A DNA stretch of 64,000 nucleotides from Viola odorata (GCA_963691705.1 OY829542.1:49083002-49147001), one strand, 5' to 3'; shown: positions 10,705 through 22,750, counted from the first letter of the stretch. The notes: a model not told the origin generated them from the sequence alone. Numbers and translations are program-made.

Positions 10705-11876
10705 TTGGATAAGCTGAAACAAAAACAAAAATTGATGAAAGCCTATAAATATGTGAGGCAAACATGCATGAGAATATCTAAGAATTATACTTATGTCCAA
10801 TAATTATACCCTCTTCATAAACAAAGTTGTCAAGAAGACAGTCAAAGACTCAAAGCTGTTATTTCAAGTCTAAACGTTTACATACAAGACAAGATATTGC
10901 ATTTGCTACTAATGACTAATAATAGAGACCAGAAGCTCTAGACAGATAGCCAACTGGAGCCTATAAATAGAGACCAAGAGCACAAAATTCTGACATGATT
11001 TAACTTCACGACACCATATCCATTCATTTCAATTTTTAGTTATCACGACACAATAATAATTACAACCATAAATAAGCATCAACACAAGTGAATGTTCAAG
11101 GCAGAAAAACAGAAATGCCATATTCATATAAATCCCTCGAAGTTGAAGCATGTTAGGAATAAACTAATAGAAACCAACACTAAACCAGAGGAGAATTTCA
11201 AAATTAAAGAAACATTAAACTAACAGAAGCATGTTAGGGATTGATAAAAAATATAATTTCAAAATTAGGGTTTGGACTTACTAGAGGATAATAGGGGAGC
11301 GACGATGATTGCAGAGGAGAAGAAAGGGAGCGACAACGATTGGAAAGAAGGAGAAAGGAAGCGGCGATTGCAGAGGAGAGAGCATCAATTGTAAAGGAGA
11401 AGAATGAGAGCGACGACGACGATTGCTGAGGAGAAGAAAGGGAGTTGGCGGACGATGTGATTTAGGGTTGAGAGAGAGAGGAGAAGAAAGATTGCGAGGA
11501 GTTCGCCGTCGAGGAGCAAGGCTGCGAGGGTCGACGTCGTCGAAGAGCGATCCTGCGACTGCAAGAGAGGAGAAAGAGTGAGCGTCGTGATGATTTAGGG
11601 TTGTTTTAGTGTTTAGGACCTTTAGGTTAGGGGCCTTAGGGTTGTAGTGTTTAGTGTTGTTGGATTAAAAATAATAAAACCTTATATATATATATATGAA
11701 CATTTCGGAATTTCGGAAAGTTCGGAACTTTCCTGGACATATTCCGTTCCGTTCCGAAATAAATTTCGGAACGGAAATTCCGATTCTAAAATTCTAAAAT
11801 TTTATTTCCGAACTTTATTTTGGAACGGAACGAAATTTCGGAATTCCGATTCCGAAATTCTGATGAACACCCCTAG
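10620..11876 (-). repeat. Right arm of the hAT inverted duplication
   Basis: Inverse copy of 9293-10542, starting at GCTCTTGAGAGGG and ending at CCCCTAG. It contains the same leader, intron and start-codon arrangement on the minus strand. Confidence 0.85.
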
Positions 11877-12476
11877 CGATACATTCCCCATTACCCGTTA
11901 CCCATGACACAATATGTTATTATAAGGTTCTTAATCAGATGTTCTACGCTTAAGGGAAGATATATTCTTGGTAAATGCCGATAAGGTGGAAAACGAGAAG
12001 CTTAAACAAAAGCAATATTTTTAGCGAACTTTTATTCTTTTAAGTTTTAATTAGATTTAGGTGTGACGAGAGTAATATTCTACGAGTACCAATGAAATTT
12101 TCTGTGCTACTCATTATAATAATACTGATTGAACTAGCTACTACTCCCTCGGTCCTTTTTTAATGGACGCGAGGGAGTCATTCTCAGGGATTAAGGCAGC
12201 TGACTTTGTCAGCTGCACATATGTTTTGTCTGTGGGTTCCACATACAAAATCTTATTTTTACTTTTTCTTTTACACTTGGGCTTGTACTGTTCATGCGTG
12301 GCCCAATCTTCAAATTTCCTTTTAACCAACAAAACATTGTCATGCCCCGCCTAAATTGTTGGCGGCAAAGGCTAATTAAATCAAAAAATCCAATGTTAGT
12401 TTTCTTCCCTCCTTAAACCCTTTTCCTAATTACAGAATTGATCAAGTGATCATTATCAGACATAAACTCTCCAAAA

Positions 12477-14060
12477 TTGAGTTCTGAAATTTTCCTTCAC
12501 CACACTCATAATCCAAAACATACTCCACACGATTTTACATTGGCTTCGGCAATTACAGACCATGCTTCTTCTTCAAGCAATTGGGAAGGGCTTGAGGAGA
12601 TATCAGAGGATGAGACTGCATTCTTCTCACCGCAAAACGCCCTCATTACGAACCATCATGAAGATTAGGGACATGTTAACATCCCTGACTTAAACGAACA
12701 ACCTCGAAAAGGTATAATTATGTAAAAATTATGTAATCGTAGTTAACCATATGAAAATGACATTAACTTATCATTTGTATGAGCAGAAAAGGGGAAGGAA
12801 CTCAGTACAACAGAACGCTCGGAGGCAATACAGTTGTTATTGGCAAAGAGTAAGGATGGGATGTTGCAAAGAGGGGTAACGAGAGTTGTTGCTGCCCAAT
12901 TTGGAGTTGGGATTCGAACCATTCAAAGGATAAGGAAACGTGCAAGGGAATCAGGAAACAACTGTCCAGACAAATTAAGAGTAAAAAATTGTGAACGGAA
13001 ATGAATCGAAGTTGATTTAGAGCGAATACGAGCCATTCCTTTGTGACAGAGGACAACACTCAGGTCACTTGCTTTTGAACTTGGTGTTTCCAAATCATTT
13101 CTGCATATCAAGATGAAGGAAGGTGTCATCGGACGTCATACGAATGTCAACAAACCCACGTTGACTCCAGACAATCACATTGCCAGAATAAACCACTGCC
13201 TTGCTAGTTTGGATCCATCATCGTTACCTCATGATCCAACATTCAAGCGGATGGAAAATGTAGTGCACATTGACAAAAAGTGGTTCTACCTCACCAAAAA
13301 ATCTCAGACTTATTACCTGTTACACGACAAAAATGATCCTGTAATATTTATTACATCCTCTCATTTCATACCTAAGGCTATGTTCTTGGTTGTTGTTGCG
13401 AGTCCCAGGTTTGACTCTGACGGTTCGTGCACGTTTGATGGAAAGATCGGGGTTTTTCCCTTAGTTCAATCAGTTGTTGCATTAAGGTTGAGCCAGAACA
13501 GGCCTCGCGGGACACTAGAGATCAAACCAATTGCTAATATAACGAGAGACGTAATTAGAGAATTTATGATCTCTAAAGTGTTGCCTGCGATTGCATCGAA
13601 ATGGCCAAGAGATAGTATTAACGATGCCATTTACATTCAATAGGACAATGCCAGAAGTCATATTCATACTGACGATGTTGAATTTCTAAATGCAGTGCAT
13701 GCTAGTGGATTGATTGTTTCACTTATGTGTCAACCCCCTAATTCTCCTGATCTAAACATCTTGGATCTTGGCTTCTTCAGAGCAATACAGTCACTGCAGA
13801 GCAAGGAGTGTGCAAAATCCATTGTGTAATTGATTAGAGCAATTGATCAAGCATTTCAGGATTTTCCTGTGAAGCAATGCAATAAGGTGTTCTTGACATT
13901 ACAATCCTGTATGATTGAAATTCTCAAGTGTCATGGATCCAATACTTATAAGATTCCGCACATGAATAAGGATCGAATGGAGAGACGTGGGGCTTTACCA
14001 TTATCGTTAAGTTGTTCTCCTAATATTGTCACCGATGCAGTCATGCATCTATCTAGTTAA
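12477..14060 (+). pseudogene. Mariner-like transposase, DD39D, multiple stops
   Basis: A short acidic N-terminal exon ends in IPDLNEQPRKG (about 12681-12713). After a 70-odd-bp intron (acceptor GAGCAG near 12785) come a helix-turn-helix region (VVAAQFGVGIRTIQRIRKRA) and the catalytic core. The triad is visible as HIDKKWF (D1, near 13270), IQ*DNARSH (D2, near 13644) and SPDLNILD (D3), with 39 residues between D2 and D3, as known for plant mariner transposases. At least five in-frame stops interrupt it (in the N-terminal exon, two near 13002-13047, one just before D2, and one near 13828). It cannot make a full enzyme. No certain start codon is visible. Confidence 0.85.
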
Positions 14061-14182
14061 AGTTTCAGGAAACCACTTAGATCCTATTGTAAATAGTGTA
14101 ATGTAGATTAGAGTAGGTTGGATGATAATTTTGGAGAAATATTAAGTTTTCTAGTTAATCTTAGTTATGTGTGGCCTTGGAT

Positions 14183-14356
14183 CCTGCTGTGCATTTGATT
14201 GATACACTCACTATATTCCTGCTGTGCATTTGACTGATACACTCACTATATTCCTGTTGTGCATTTGATTCCTACTATGCATTCTAGTTAATCTTAATTT
14301 TGGAGAAACCACTTAGATCCTGCTGTGCATTTTATTGATACACTCACTATATTCCA
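14183..14356 (+). repeat. 35-bp minisatellite
   Basis: Units beginning CCTGCTGTGCATTTGATTGA start at 14183, 14218 and 14253 (period 35), followed by a degenerate start at 14271 and a displaced full copy near 14316. It lies just after the transposase in mariner-like element 1. Confidence 0.8.
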
Positions 14357-14796
14357 GGACTTGATACAGATATCGAATTCAGAAGTTTGCAAGTCATAAA
14401 CTTTACCTTATTCCATCAGTGAACAATCAAAAACTATAAATAAATAAAGCTTTAGTCGTCACCTGGAAGACTTTCTTTTTATTGAACCAAAATGTCATTT
14501 GACAATTGTGTAACTACAAACTGTTGTTTAACCAACAAAAAAAAGAACATTACATGTACAACTATGTACAATCAGCCTTCTAGGTAAAAATAAAAGGTAA
14601 CATACATTTGGTTTAAGAAAAATTGAACATTAAATCCTAAAATGCTTCATGGTGACCTTCCTCTATCTTCCACCAAGCCTGCACTCTTTCAATCCTCACC
14701 GTGCCTTTGTCAATTCCTCTCCACATGCAAGGGTAAGTAAGGAAAAAAATGAGAAGTGACAGATGAAGTGAATAAAATTAAAATAGTGTAAGTGGT

Positions 14797-14910
14797 GTCA
14801 CTGCTGCAATGTGCATGAGCAGTGACATTAGCGTGAAGAAGTGAAAAGAAAACACATGCAGCATAAATGCAGAAGATTTGTCACTGCTCCATTGATGTAT
14901 GAGCAGTGGC
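14797..14910. repeat. Two tandem hairpins with the same 9-bp stem
   Basis: GTCACTGCT...AGCAGTGAC at 14797-14826 (12-base loop) and GTCACTGCT...AGCAGTGGC at 14880-14910 (13-base loop, one mismatch). A third half-copy, GGTCACTGCTTATACAATGACC, follows near 14922. They sit upstream of the TATA box of the second ORF in mariner-like element 1, so a regulatory or transposase-binding role is possible but is inference. Confidence 0.7.
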
Positions 14911-15125
14911 GAAGGAGTCAAGGTCACTGCTTATACAATGACCTATCCTAAACAGTTGCTTAATTGCAGGTTCATAAACAGTAACAGTTGAAGTGCAAAA
15001 GGGAGAAGTTCAAGTGTTGTCATTCCTCCTACATGCATGATCAGTCATGAGTGGAATTGACAATTGGGGAGAAGGTGGAGAGTTGTCCACTCTCCTAAAC
15101 AGATATGCACACATGTTCCACTTGC

Positions 15126-15133
15126 TATATAAG
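15126..15133 (+). promoter_or_regulatory. TATA box upstream of the element-1 second ORF
   Basis: TATATAAG lies 78 bases before the ATG at 15211, a normal spacing for a plant promoter plus short leader. Confidence 0.5.
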
Positions 15134-15210
15134 TAAGGGTAACTCACACACATTGGACCAAGCATAAAAACACATTTGAAGTTAACCAAGCAAATAATTT
15201 CTCACAAACC

Positions 15211-15576
15211 ATGAATACTGAAGAAATTAGACACATTGTAAACATTTCAGTGTCACTAGAGGCCCAACTCAATGAACACATCATTGATTTTGGAACCAAA
15301 TTACATCAAAATCACAAATAGTTACAAAAGATGAAGGCGGTGTACCGTAGATTGAAGGAGATCAGGGATACGCGTAGGTTTGAGGAAGAAGAGCATCCTT
15401 TAGAGCCAGAAATCATCTTCCGCACCGGTGACACTCTTCTTTCGTTGGCTAAAATCATATCCAGGTTGGAGACAGAGAGGGAAGGTATCAACATTGCAAT
15501 GAATGCAGTCAATGAAACAGTGGCCTATGCTAACAAGTTTGCGGACAAAATCTCAATGATCCCTGAAATAAACTAA
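15211..15576 (+). pseudogene. Small helical accessory ORF of mariner-like element 1
   Basis: From ATG 15211 the frame encodes MNTEEIRHIVNISVSLEAQL and continues for 121 codons, broken by one in-frame TAG at codon 37 (15319). It is rich in Glu, Lys, Arg and Leu and looks alpha-helical, with RLKEIRDTRRFEEEE in the middle. I recognise no family. It starts about 1.15 kb after the transposase stop, in the same orientation, with its own TATA box. Mariner-like element 2 has a similarly sized and similarly placed small ORF at 33092-33418, but the two show only weak resemblance by eye. The protein could be an accessory factor or a captured host fragment. Confidence 0.5.
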
Positions 15577-16238
15577 AATTAGGGATATGTAGTGGATTTA
15601 TGTTTTATGTTTTTACATTCTGTGTTGCCTATGTTAATGTTCTGCTTTTTTATGTTCAATAAAAGTGTGTTATGTTAGCATTTTGACCTCACCAACAACA
15701 ACAAATGACTGAAATGTAAGAAATGGAATGGCAAAACAGATATGCCTGACCAAAGTAATGACAATAACGGGGTCTCAAATCCAAGAAGGCAGAGTAGATA
15801 GAGAAAGAAAGACTCGCTCAAATAATAACCATCAAATACTCTAAACCTAGGGTTCTAATTCTGATTAGCCCAGCAGTGAATCATATAAGCATACCATCTA
15901 CCAACATATGCATAGAGACAATCAGTATCTAGGAAAACCAAGAAAGAAATTAAAATAGCTGAAGAAAGAAATACTTCCATGCTTTTAATATTCCACGATG
16001 ATTCATAGAACAATTTTCACAAGCAACATTATAATGACAATCACAAACAAAACCCAGCATATGAACAAGAAATAATTAATAAGAGCCTACGCTAACTATG
16101 GCAACACTCCTCATCTTCCTAAACCGAAAAACAGAGATAACAGTCTTCTCTTGCTTAGAAAAGAGAAAAGTGTTCGACAAGCATCTCAACAAGTGTTAAT
16201 CAACAAAAACGAATACCAATGCAGAAACATATATGTAC

Positions 16239-17154
16239 CTGAATTTCTGAAAGTATACATCCATGCATTTCCATGACCATAAATGCACAATGCCTCAATG
16301 CTCCACTTAACTTTACATAATTTTTCCAAGGATAATTGAATGATCTGTATGGACCATGAGGCGGTTCCCATACTGCAAAGTCTAACTACAAAATCCAGCA
16401 AATTCTGATATCAATATTGCCTGCAGTTTAAATGAATTGGTCAGAGACTTGGGAAGAAATAAACATACCAGAGATTCCTCTTGGCTCGTCGATTGGACAG
16501 CTGATCGGTAGCCACTGTAGAGAGGATCATCAGAAACCTGGTATGTCAGAATTTTTTAAGGGATTCGCTCGTATTCAACACATTGAACATATTCATTGAC
16601 ACATCCTAAATAAGTATAAAAAAAAGCAAATAGCTTTCACCATCACCGTACTCAACTAAAAGGCCTACAAAAAGTATTGCAAAGCAGAACCTTGAAAAAT
16701 GAAAGATAAACCAGCAGTGAATGAAAACTTATGCTTAATCCCACCTTCTAAAGAAACAGCAACACCGTTGAAATTTTTCACCACCAATTTATGCAGATCC
16801 TCCCCTGCCTATAGAGAGTAAATCAGTGAGAACGTAGGTAGAAGAAACGGGAAGAGGGAGAGAGCAGCTTACCTCATGATGTCTTGAAAAGGAAAGTAGA
16901 ATGTTAAAACCTTAGAAAACAGAGTAAAATGCAATTGACATTACATAATCCCTAAACTTGTCCATAACTTCGTTGGTTTGAACCCTAACATTGAAATCGA
17001 ACCTAAGCCCTAAACCTAGGGTTCAATCAGGCAACAGATGCAGGACAATTCACAAAAATAAGACAAAAAAATGACAATTAAATCAACAAAAAGCTGTAAA
17101 TCGCACCAACCTACCTGAATTTGGTTCGTAAACTCCCCCGTTGGTATTCTCCAT
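16239..17154 (-). pseudogene. ALMT-type malate transporter exon fragments
   Basis: Minus-strand exons: 17154-17115 (ATG, MENTNGGVYEPNSG, not clearly ALMT), 16804-16745 (GEDLHKLVVKNFNGVAVSLE), 16537-16469 ([20 protein letters not shown]) and 16385-16239 ([20 protein letters not shown], then [20 protein letters not shown]). The last three match the cytosolic part of the aluminium-activated malate transporter family, vacuolar or plasma-membrane anion channels. The transmembrane N-terminal half is absent. The junction between the second and third exons is out of phase, suggesting a lost exon, while the third and fourth join in phase. The fragments lie wholly inside mariner-like element 1, antisense to its transposase. 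Confidence 0.75.
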
Positions 17155-17600
17155 AATCGCAGCCGAGTAGCACCATAACTTCTCTTCGCAAACGTCTCCG
17201 GCCGAAATCACTCAAATCGGACGAAATTGGTTTTAAAAAAAACCTCATTTCTAACAAGTGATTAACGTCGTGGTGTTATTTAAATTTGGGGAAGCAAGGA
17301 ATTTTTTAGGGTTTAGAAAAATTGGGAGAAGGAGGCTGCAAAGAGTAGAGGAGAGAAGGACAGAAAACTGACTTGGGTTTGATAACCCTGATCCCTTGTT
17401 CCCCCACTTTGGCAAAGTTACGATTTTAACCTCTCGGCAATGACCATCTTGCCCATGTGTGACGCGCCTCTTGGTCAGGTAACAGAGAAGTGAGTGGAGG
17501 GCGAGGGAGTAATTTCACTACCTAAGTTAATACAGATGTCAAAGGCGTCAGTTAAAGAAGGACGTCTTTTTTTCCTAAAACGTCCAGGACAGAGGGAGTA

Positions 17601-17966
17601 CTTCCTTAAAGGAAAGTGTGGAAAGCTGGAAACCCACGCCAACTAACTATTGCAAATAAATACTATACTCATTATAGTAAATAGTATATTGAAGAAAAGA
17701 AAAGAAAAGAAAAGAAATCATGAGATGAGGCCTGGAGGCTAATTCCGTCTTTACCCCATTGACTAACAATGATCTCCTCCGACGTCGTTATATCCAGCTT
17801 CAGCCTGCAATGATCGACAACACAGAAAAAATCTAGTTAATCGGATGGACAGCTTAAAGCCAAGTGCTATATAAACCCAAATTTATGCTCCAAAAAATTA
17901 AATCAATAAAAAATACACTAAAATCCTTCCAATCTCCAAGCACAGAGAAGAGAGAAGCACAAGAAA
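17601..17966 (+). promoter_or_regulatory. Promoter region of the DUF493 gene
   Basis: TATATAAA at 17868-17875 lies about 92 bases before the start codon, and an (AAAAG)n run lies at 17692-17717. The mariner-like element ends only 268 bp before this TATA box, so the gene's upstream promoter may be partly element-derived. Confidence 0.6.
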
Positions 17967-20586
17967 ATGGCGTGCAGAACCGCTTTGCGTTGCGTGTTCA
18001 TGACGGAGCCATGGATAAGCAGCCGCGCCTTCTGTTGTTCGCGCCCTTCCAGTTCCCGAACCGTCGTCGGATTTTCTAATCGCCGGAGTGGATTTTGCGA
18101 TATAAGAAGACGAAGAAGCAGTAGCATTAAGGCACGTAATTTTCACTCAGCTGCCAGACCAACTCACCTCAGTTGCTCCTACAACAACGATAATAACGGA
18201 AATACCTCGTCATTTGAAGAAGAAGAAGAGCAAGGGCCGCCTCAAGAAGCCGTCCTTAAAGCTATTTCCGGTTTGTATCTTCATCCTTCTTTTTTTTCTT
18301 TTTGTTAATGCGGTGCCGTTTTATGCAGCAGCATAGATAACAGTAAAAATTGTAGTTTTTCTAGTCATTGAATTAAGGTCGCATTGGAGGATTGGTGGTT
18401 TGATATTAGAATGGAGTTTTGAAATCTCTAGAAATCAATTAGTGACTCAACTGTTATAAGATTCTCTGCATACATAGTTGAGCCTATTCTGGATGGGCCA
18501 TGTGAATCATTTTTCATTTTGAGCTGTCTCTGACATAAAATTGCAGTATGAGGATGTCAGTATTCAATTTCAGCATTTTCTGTTATTTCACCCAAGTTCG
18601 TTGTTGAACCATCCTCATTGGAATATGGAGCTACAGGCAGCTAACTGGCCGTTTTTATTTTTAGACAACAAAATAAAATGGTCTGTTGGTATCTAGTGAG
18701 TTATGAGCAGATTAACTCTGTATTGGAACAAGTAAACACTTTGAGTTATACATTGCATTAGGAAGTCCTGAATTTAGAATGATGGCGTTGACATAAAAGA
18801 AAATCTGGAGGAAATTGCGGCTACAAAACAGAGGTGTGCATTAGAAAAGGTGAAGGGCACCCTTTTAGAGTAAACCTCATGCATAAGGGGTAGAACAGCA
18901 TAATTTGTTCCTTCTTAGTTATGTCGAAAGCTATGGCCTTGTAACTACATGTCTCGACTTTTTGAGACCCTATTGTATGAAATTGGCTCGTTATACAGGA
19001 TATTGATGGACCATAATGTTCAGTGCTTTCTCTATTTTCAGAATTTACTCTTATGTAATTGGCGAAAAATACTAATAAGAGACTTTATGTTGGTATTGTG
19101 CCCAGAGGTCTCAAAGGCAGAGGGAAGGGTTGGACAAACCACCAATGTTGTTATTGGAGGTACAGTTACCGACGATGCTACTAACGAATGGGTTGCTTTG
19201 GATCAGAAGGTACAAATAGGTTTCCTTCATTAGTATTCCACTTTAGTTCCTTCTCTTTTACAATAGGTGAAGAAAATATTCCCTATTTTGTCTGAATCAT
19301 CATCTTTGCAATAATAATCACAATGCATGGAATGTATAAACACAGCTTCACAGACCTTCAAGCTGACATATTTTTGGTTGCAAGTTGTATTTATATTGTG
19401 AAGGAACTTCTTAACTGATGATTATTCTCCATTTTGGAAATGCAGTGCTGTATTTGTTAGTTGTGGTCTCAGAATGAGCTGCTTGGCATTAACTGTGGTA
19501 TTCTTGATTGACTAGGTGAACTCATACCCAACCGTTCGAGGGTTTACAGCAATCGGAACTGGAGGGGATGATTTTGTGCAAGCTATGATAGTTGCAGTTG
19601 AGTCTGTGATTCAACAGCCAATCCCGGAGGTACTTTAATCATTTGTTGTTGAATTTAGAGATGAGAGTGTGTGCTAATAGATAGATGTATTAGAGGAAAC
19701 AATTATTGAGGTTTATTTGGGAGTATTAATTTTCTTCTAATTTCAACAACTGCCCTCTGTTGTAAGACGGAAAATGGTTGACTGGTAGTGCTTGCTGGTA
19801 GTATGCTCCTGTATGATTGAATTGGGTTCATCCAACGCTTAAGTGGCTGAAGGAAGCAAGATGCAAAATGTTAAACATGCAAACAAATCATGCAAAATCT
19901 CTATACTAACATAGGTGGTGATCCCAAATTCAGTATATATTGTCACGTTGTATCTCTAACATTGGACATCTCTGTTTGTATTAACTCAAGAAAAACATAC
20001 GTGGATAACCTCTGACTGTAACTCTCAAAAGTTACGAATCAGATGAATAATGTGATTTAGTAGACCACTCAAATTCATGCTTTTAACTAGATACTTATGT
20101 TAACTCTGATTGTTTTTCCAGTTTTTCTTCCTGTTCAATAAAAATGGGGAATTTGTTTGGGTATAACTATAATTGCCGATGATAATGTATGATGTGTTTT
20201 CTTAGCATTTTCTTTTAATGCTGATTTCTAGGAAATATGTGTTATTTTTATTGTTATTTTTTGAAAGTAGGCAAAATGTGATATTCATTTAACTGATTAC
20301 TTACAATTTACAAATATATTTTGTCAGGGTCAAGTGAAACAAAAAGTATCATCAAGGGGAAAATATGTCTCCGTCAACATTGGCCCTGTTCAAGTAGATT
20401 CCAGCGAGCAGGTCTCCTCTCCCTTTCCCTGTGCTACAAATTTGAAGAAATTCTCCCTTAGCAAGCAATATTAAGCATATTTTGTACTTTGCAAAATTTG
20501 TTGAACAAAGCTTTTATTGTGCTGTCCAGGTGCAGGCTGTATACAACGCTATGCGGAGGGATGATCGGATGAAGTACTTCTTGTAG
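17967..20586 (+). CDS. DUF493 / YbeD-like (UPF0250) chloroplast protein
   Basis: Five exons join in phase: 17967-18270, 19106-19209, 19516-19629, 20328-20411 and 20530-20586, giving 220 aa. The first ~70 residues are rich in Ser and Arg with few acidic residues and look like a chloroplast transit peptide; an acidic linker (EEEEEQG) follows. The conserved domain runs from about residue 95 to the end: AISE-VSKAEGRVGQTTNVV, VNSYPTVRGFTAIGTGGDDF, VKQKVSSRGKYVSVNIGPVQ and a C-terminal YNAMRRDDRMKYFL. It corresponds to the ferredoxin-like UPF0250/YbeD family, for which bacterial members are small regulatory proteins; the plant function is not established to my knowledge. Introns all have GT-AG borders. 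The start is the first ATG after the TATA box. Confidence 0.88.
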
Positions 20587-22750
20587 TGTGAACTTCAGTT
20601 TTGATTTGTATAGAATGCTGATCAGGTGGGCGTCCGTGATTGCCCATTCTCACTAAATTTCTTTACTTGTGCCCTCCCAGTTAGTTGTGTCATTTGACTT
20701 GCGAATTATTCTTGATGAAATTATGGTTCAATGTGTCAGTCCATGCTTGGTTAAGATACAGTTCAAAGAAAAAAAGAAGTTTGTTTAAGATGTACTAGAG
20801 TGAAATTTACAATTACAAGCTTATCAGTTAGCAGCAGCCTGTTTCTCGGTTCCTTTTTGTACTGTTACACTTTTCTTAACGGGTTAGGGGAAGTTCTGCA
20901 TAACTTTCGACACTAGCTTACTTCATTTCAACAGCTCTAGCTACTGTGATGGCACCATTTGAATTGAACCTGTTTTCTTGGTCAAAGAATGCACTTGGAA
21001 TTTTGTTGTTGAGTACTAATGTTTGCTTTGTAATGATTGTCCTTGCTAGATTCTTGTTTTGATTTTCCACCGTTTCTTGACTTGTAGCTCATCTATCAGC
21101 AGCACTATTCGTATAGGTGTTGGTCAATGACTTACTATGAGGATGTAGATTGGAGATAATATTTTGCAGTTAAGAAATCTTAATTTTAACTTTAGTTGTA
21201 ATTAAGAATTCCTAATTTGATATTGATTGGAAGCCTGATTGTAGTGGTTGGAAAAAAAGGTTGCTGAGGTGCGGTTTGAGCAAAATTCCAAATGCATACT
21301 CATGCGTTGTTATTTGTCAGTAGTTTCTATTAGTTAATAAGTCACCTCTGTTTGATTTGTTGACTCGAACTCGAGATCCAACTCATCTTTGTTTTACGAG
21401 AAGTAATATTGATCTATAAGCTTCATTAGTCCTTTGTTTTACTGATATGAGTCGTGCCGAACAGTAATGGTCACCAACTCCTGCCAAGGGATGGATTTGA
21501 ATGCTTTAACTACTAACTTGTAGCAGTATTGCTCTCATTAGAAAACCCAAAAGGAAAACATTCGAGCAATACAAAAACTCCTCTCTTGACTGCCGAAATA
21601 ACAGTAATATCCTGTGTCTACTACATTCTTGACTCTTGTTTTCTTAAGGTATCAATCACGATTATTCTTAAGTTTACGAGTCAAGATTGATTCTACAGCG
21701 CGCTAAAAAGGTAAGCGCTTTCAAGCAAATGATTACTCGATGAAAAGTAAGTTGCTTCTTTAACTGATCTTTCAACTAACTAAAATAAAGCACTCAACAA
21801 ATAATTATTCGATATTGAATTGACGGTTTGTATAATACACTTAAACCTACACTTCTAACTCTACAATGGAGTTGAGATTCGAGAACGCCTATAAAATAAT
21901 ATGCTATCAACAAAATTCAAGAATGTAACAGCTCCTCTATTATATTTGCTTAATTGATTATTAATTAATCCACAAAAAAAGCATCTCTAATATAAAATGT
22001 GGAATTTTGAAATTAGTCAAAGACCGACTCCTTGACCAGTCACTCTCATAGTTCAAAATGATTCTTCCCTTCTTTTCCTTCTAGATTACATGATGTTATA
22101 ATTCATTTCCAACGTCCGAAAATGATCAACCAGTCTCCATCTCTTCTTGCATTTTCTATGTTCATGTTGGTGACTTCCCATCCGCAGTTGTTAATAATAC
22201 TGTCAGCTGTTGTCTTTGCATGTCATAGCTCTGCACCTCTATCCACAACTAGGATTGATACAGATTGGTCATTAGTCAAAAATTCTCCTACATTCAACAT
22301 TAAAAACAACTACTAGTATAAACTTGTTCAATGTTATAACAAGTACTGTATTAGATGTCTAAGCTCAAACCGGGGATCTCTATCGTGTGAGTTCGGTTAT
22401 GGAGAAAAATAACATTTTTTTCAAGCTCAACCATGCTTGAACGTGATTAGTCTCCTACCACCATAAAAACAGAGAAGATATCCAAAAAGCGTACGAAGTT
22501 TCTAATTATTACTTTTATAAATATGAAATCACTTGTTGTTTTCTAGCTCCATTGCTTAGGGAACTGCTGTCGTCACTTGTTGGTTGCTCTCTTTTTCAAT
22601 CTCTTTATTAGCCCACTTTCTAATCCATTTTCCATTTCATCCTCTTCTTGTAACCTTGTTGCATCTTGCTTTTTTGCCTTTTTACTCTCTCTCCTTTCTT
22701 TGCAAACCATCTAATAATAATCAAGTTTGTAAAAAAAGGAAGGAGAAAAC
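20587..22750. other. Intergenic region between two host genes
   Basis: It contains the 3' UTR of the DUF493 gene and the upstream region of the gene at 22751. Apart from one small ORF (22122-22316) nothing coding is recognised. A pyrimidine-rich stretch at 22580-22700 (CTCTTTTTC, CTCTCTCC) is a likely leader or initiator region for the gene at 22751. Confidence 0.5.
22122..22316 (+). CDS. Possible small secreted peptide ORF (unsupported)
   Basis: A 64-codon ORF whose first ~40 residues are hydrophobic (FSMFMLVTSHPQLLIILSAV) and could act as a signal sequence, followed by a short polar tail. I recognise no family and see no promoter. It may be chance; listed only because it is self-contained and lies in otherwise empty sequence. 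Confidence 0.15.
   Translation: MINQSPSLLAFSMFMLVTSHPQLLIILSAVVFACHSSAPLSTTRIDTDWSLVKNSPTFNIKNNY

Larger units (their letters stand above)
9293..11876. mobile_element. hAT-derived fold-back element (large inverted duplication)
   Basis: The outer ends are exact mirror images: CTAGGGGTGTTCATCGGAAT at 9293 and its inverse (ATTCTGATGAACACCCCTAG, one base different) ending at 11876. The similarity continues inwards as two arms of about 1.25 kb (9293-10542 and 10620-11876) around a 77-bp spacer. Each arm holds, in order: terminal repeat, a leader with (TTCTCCTCT)-rich sequence, a donor near 9881 (CTCTG|GTAAG), an intron, an acceptor near 10448 (TTTCAG), and the first codons of a protein. The TAGGGGTGTTCA end is typical of plant hAT elements. 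No 8-bp target duplication was recognised. Transcription from either end would give a hairpin RNA. Confidence 0.85.
12144..17598 (+). mobile_element. Mariner-like element 1 (TA-flanked, 5.5 kb)
   Basis: The left end CTCCCTCGGTCC follows TA at 12142-12143. The right end is the inverse of CTCCCTCTGTCC and is followed by TA at 17599-17600. This is the usual end and target of plant mariner-like and Stowaway elements. The interior holds a broken DD39D transposase (12477-14060, +), a minisatellite, paired hairpins, a small second ORF with its own TATA box (15211-15576, +), and antisense exons of an ALMT-type transporter (16239-17154, -). Plant mariner-like elements of about 5 kb are known, so the size is not exceptional; the transporter exons are. 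Confidence 0.75.

Noticed and set aside
9293..11876. 8-bp hAT target duplication flanking the fold-back
   Set aside because: The bases outside the ends (AACCAGCA on the left, CGATACAT on the right) do not match, so no duplication is claimed.
14183..14356. CRISPR-like array
   Set aside because: Units are directly adjacent with no unique spacers and lie in a plant transposon; it is a minisatellite.
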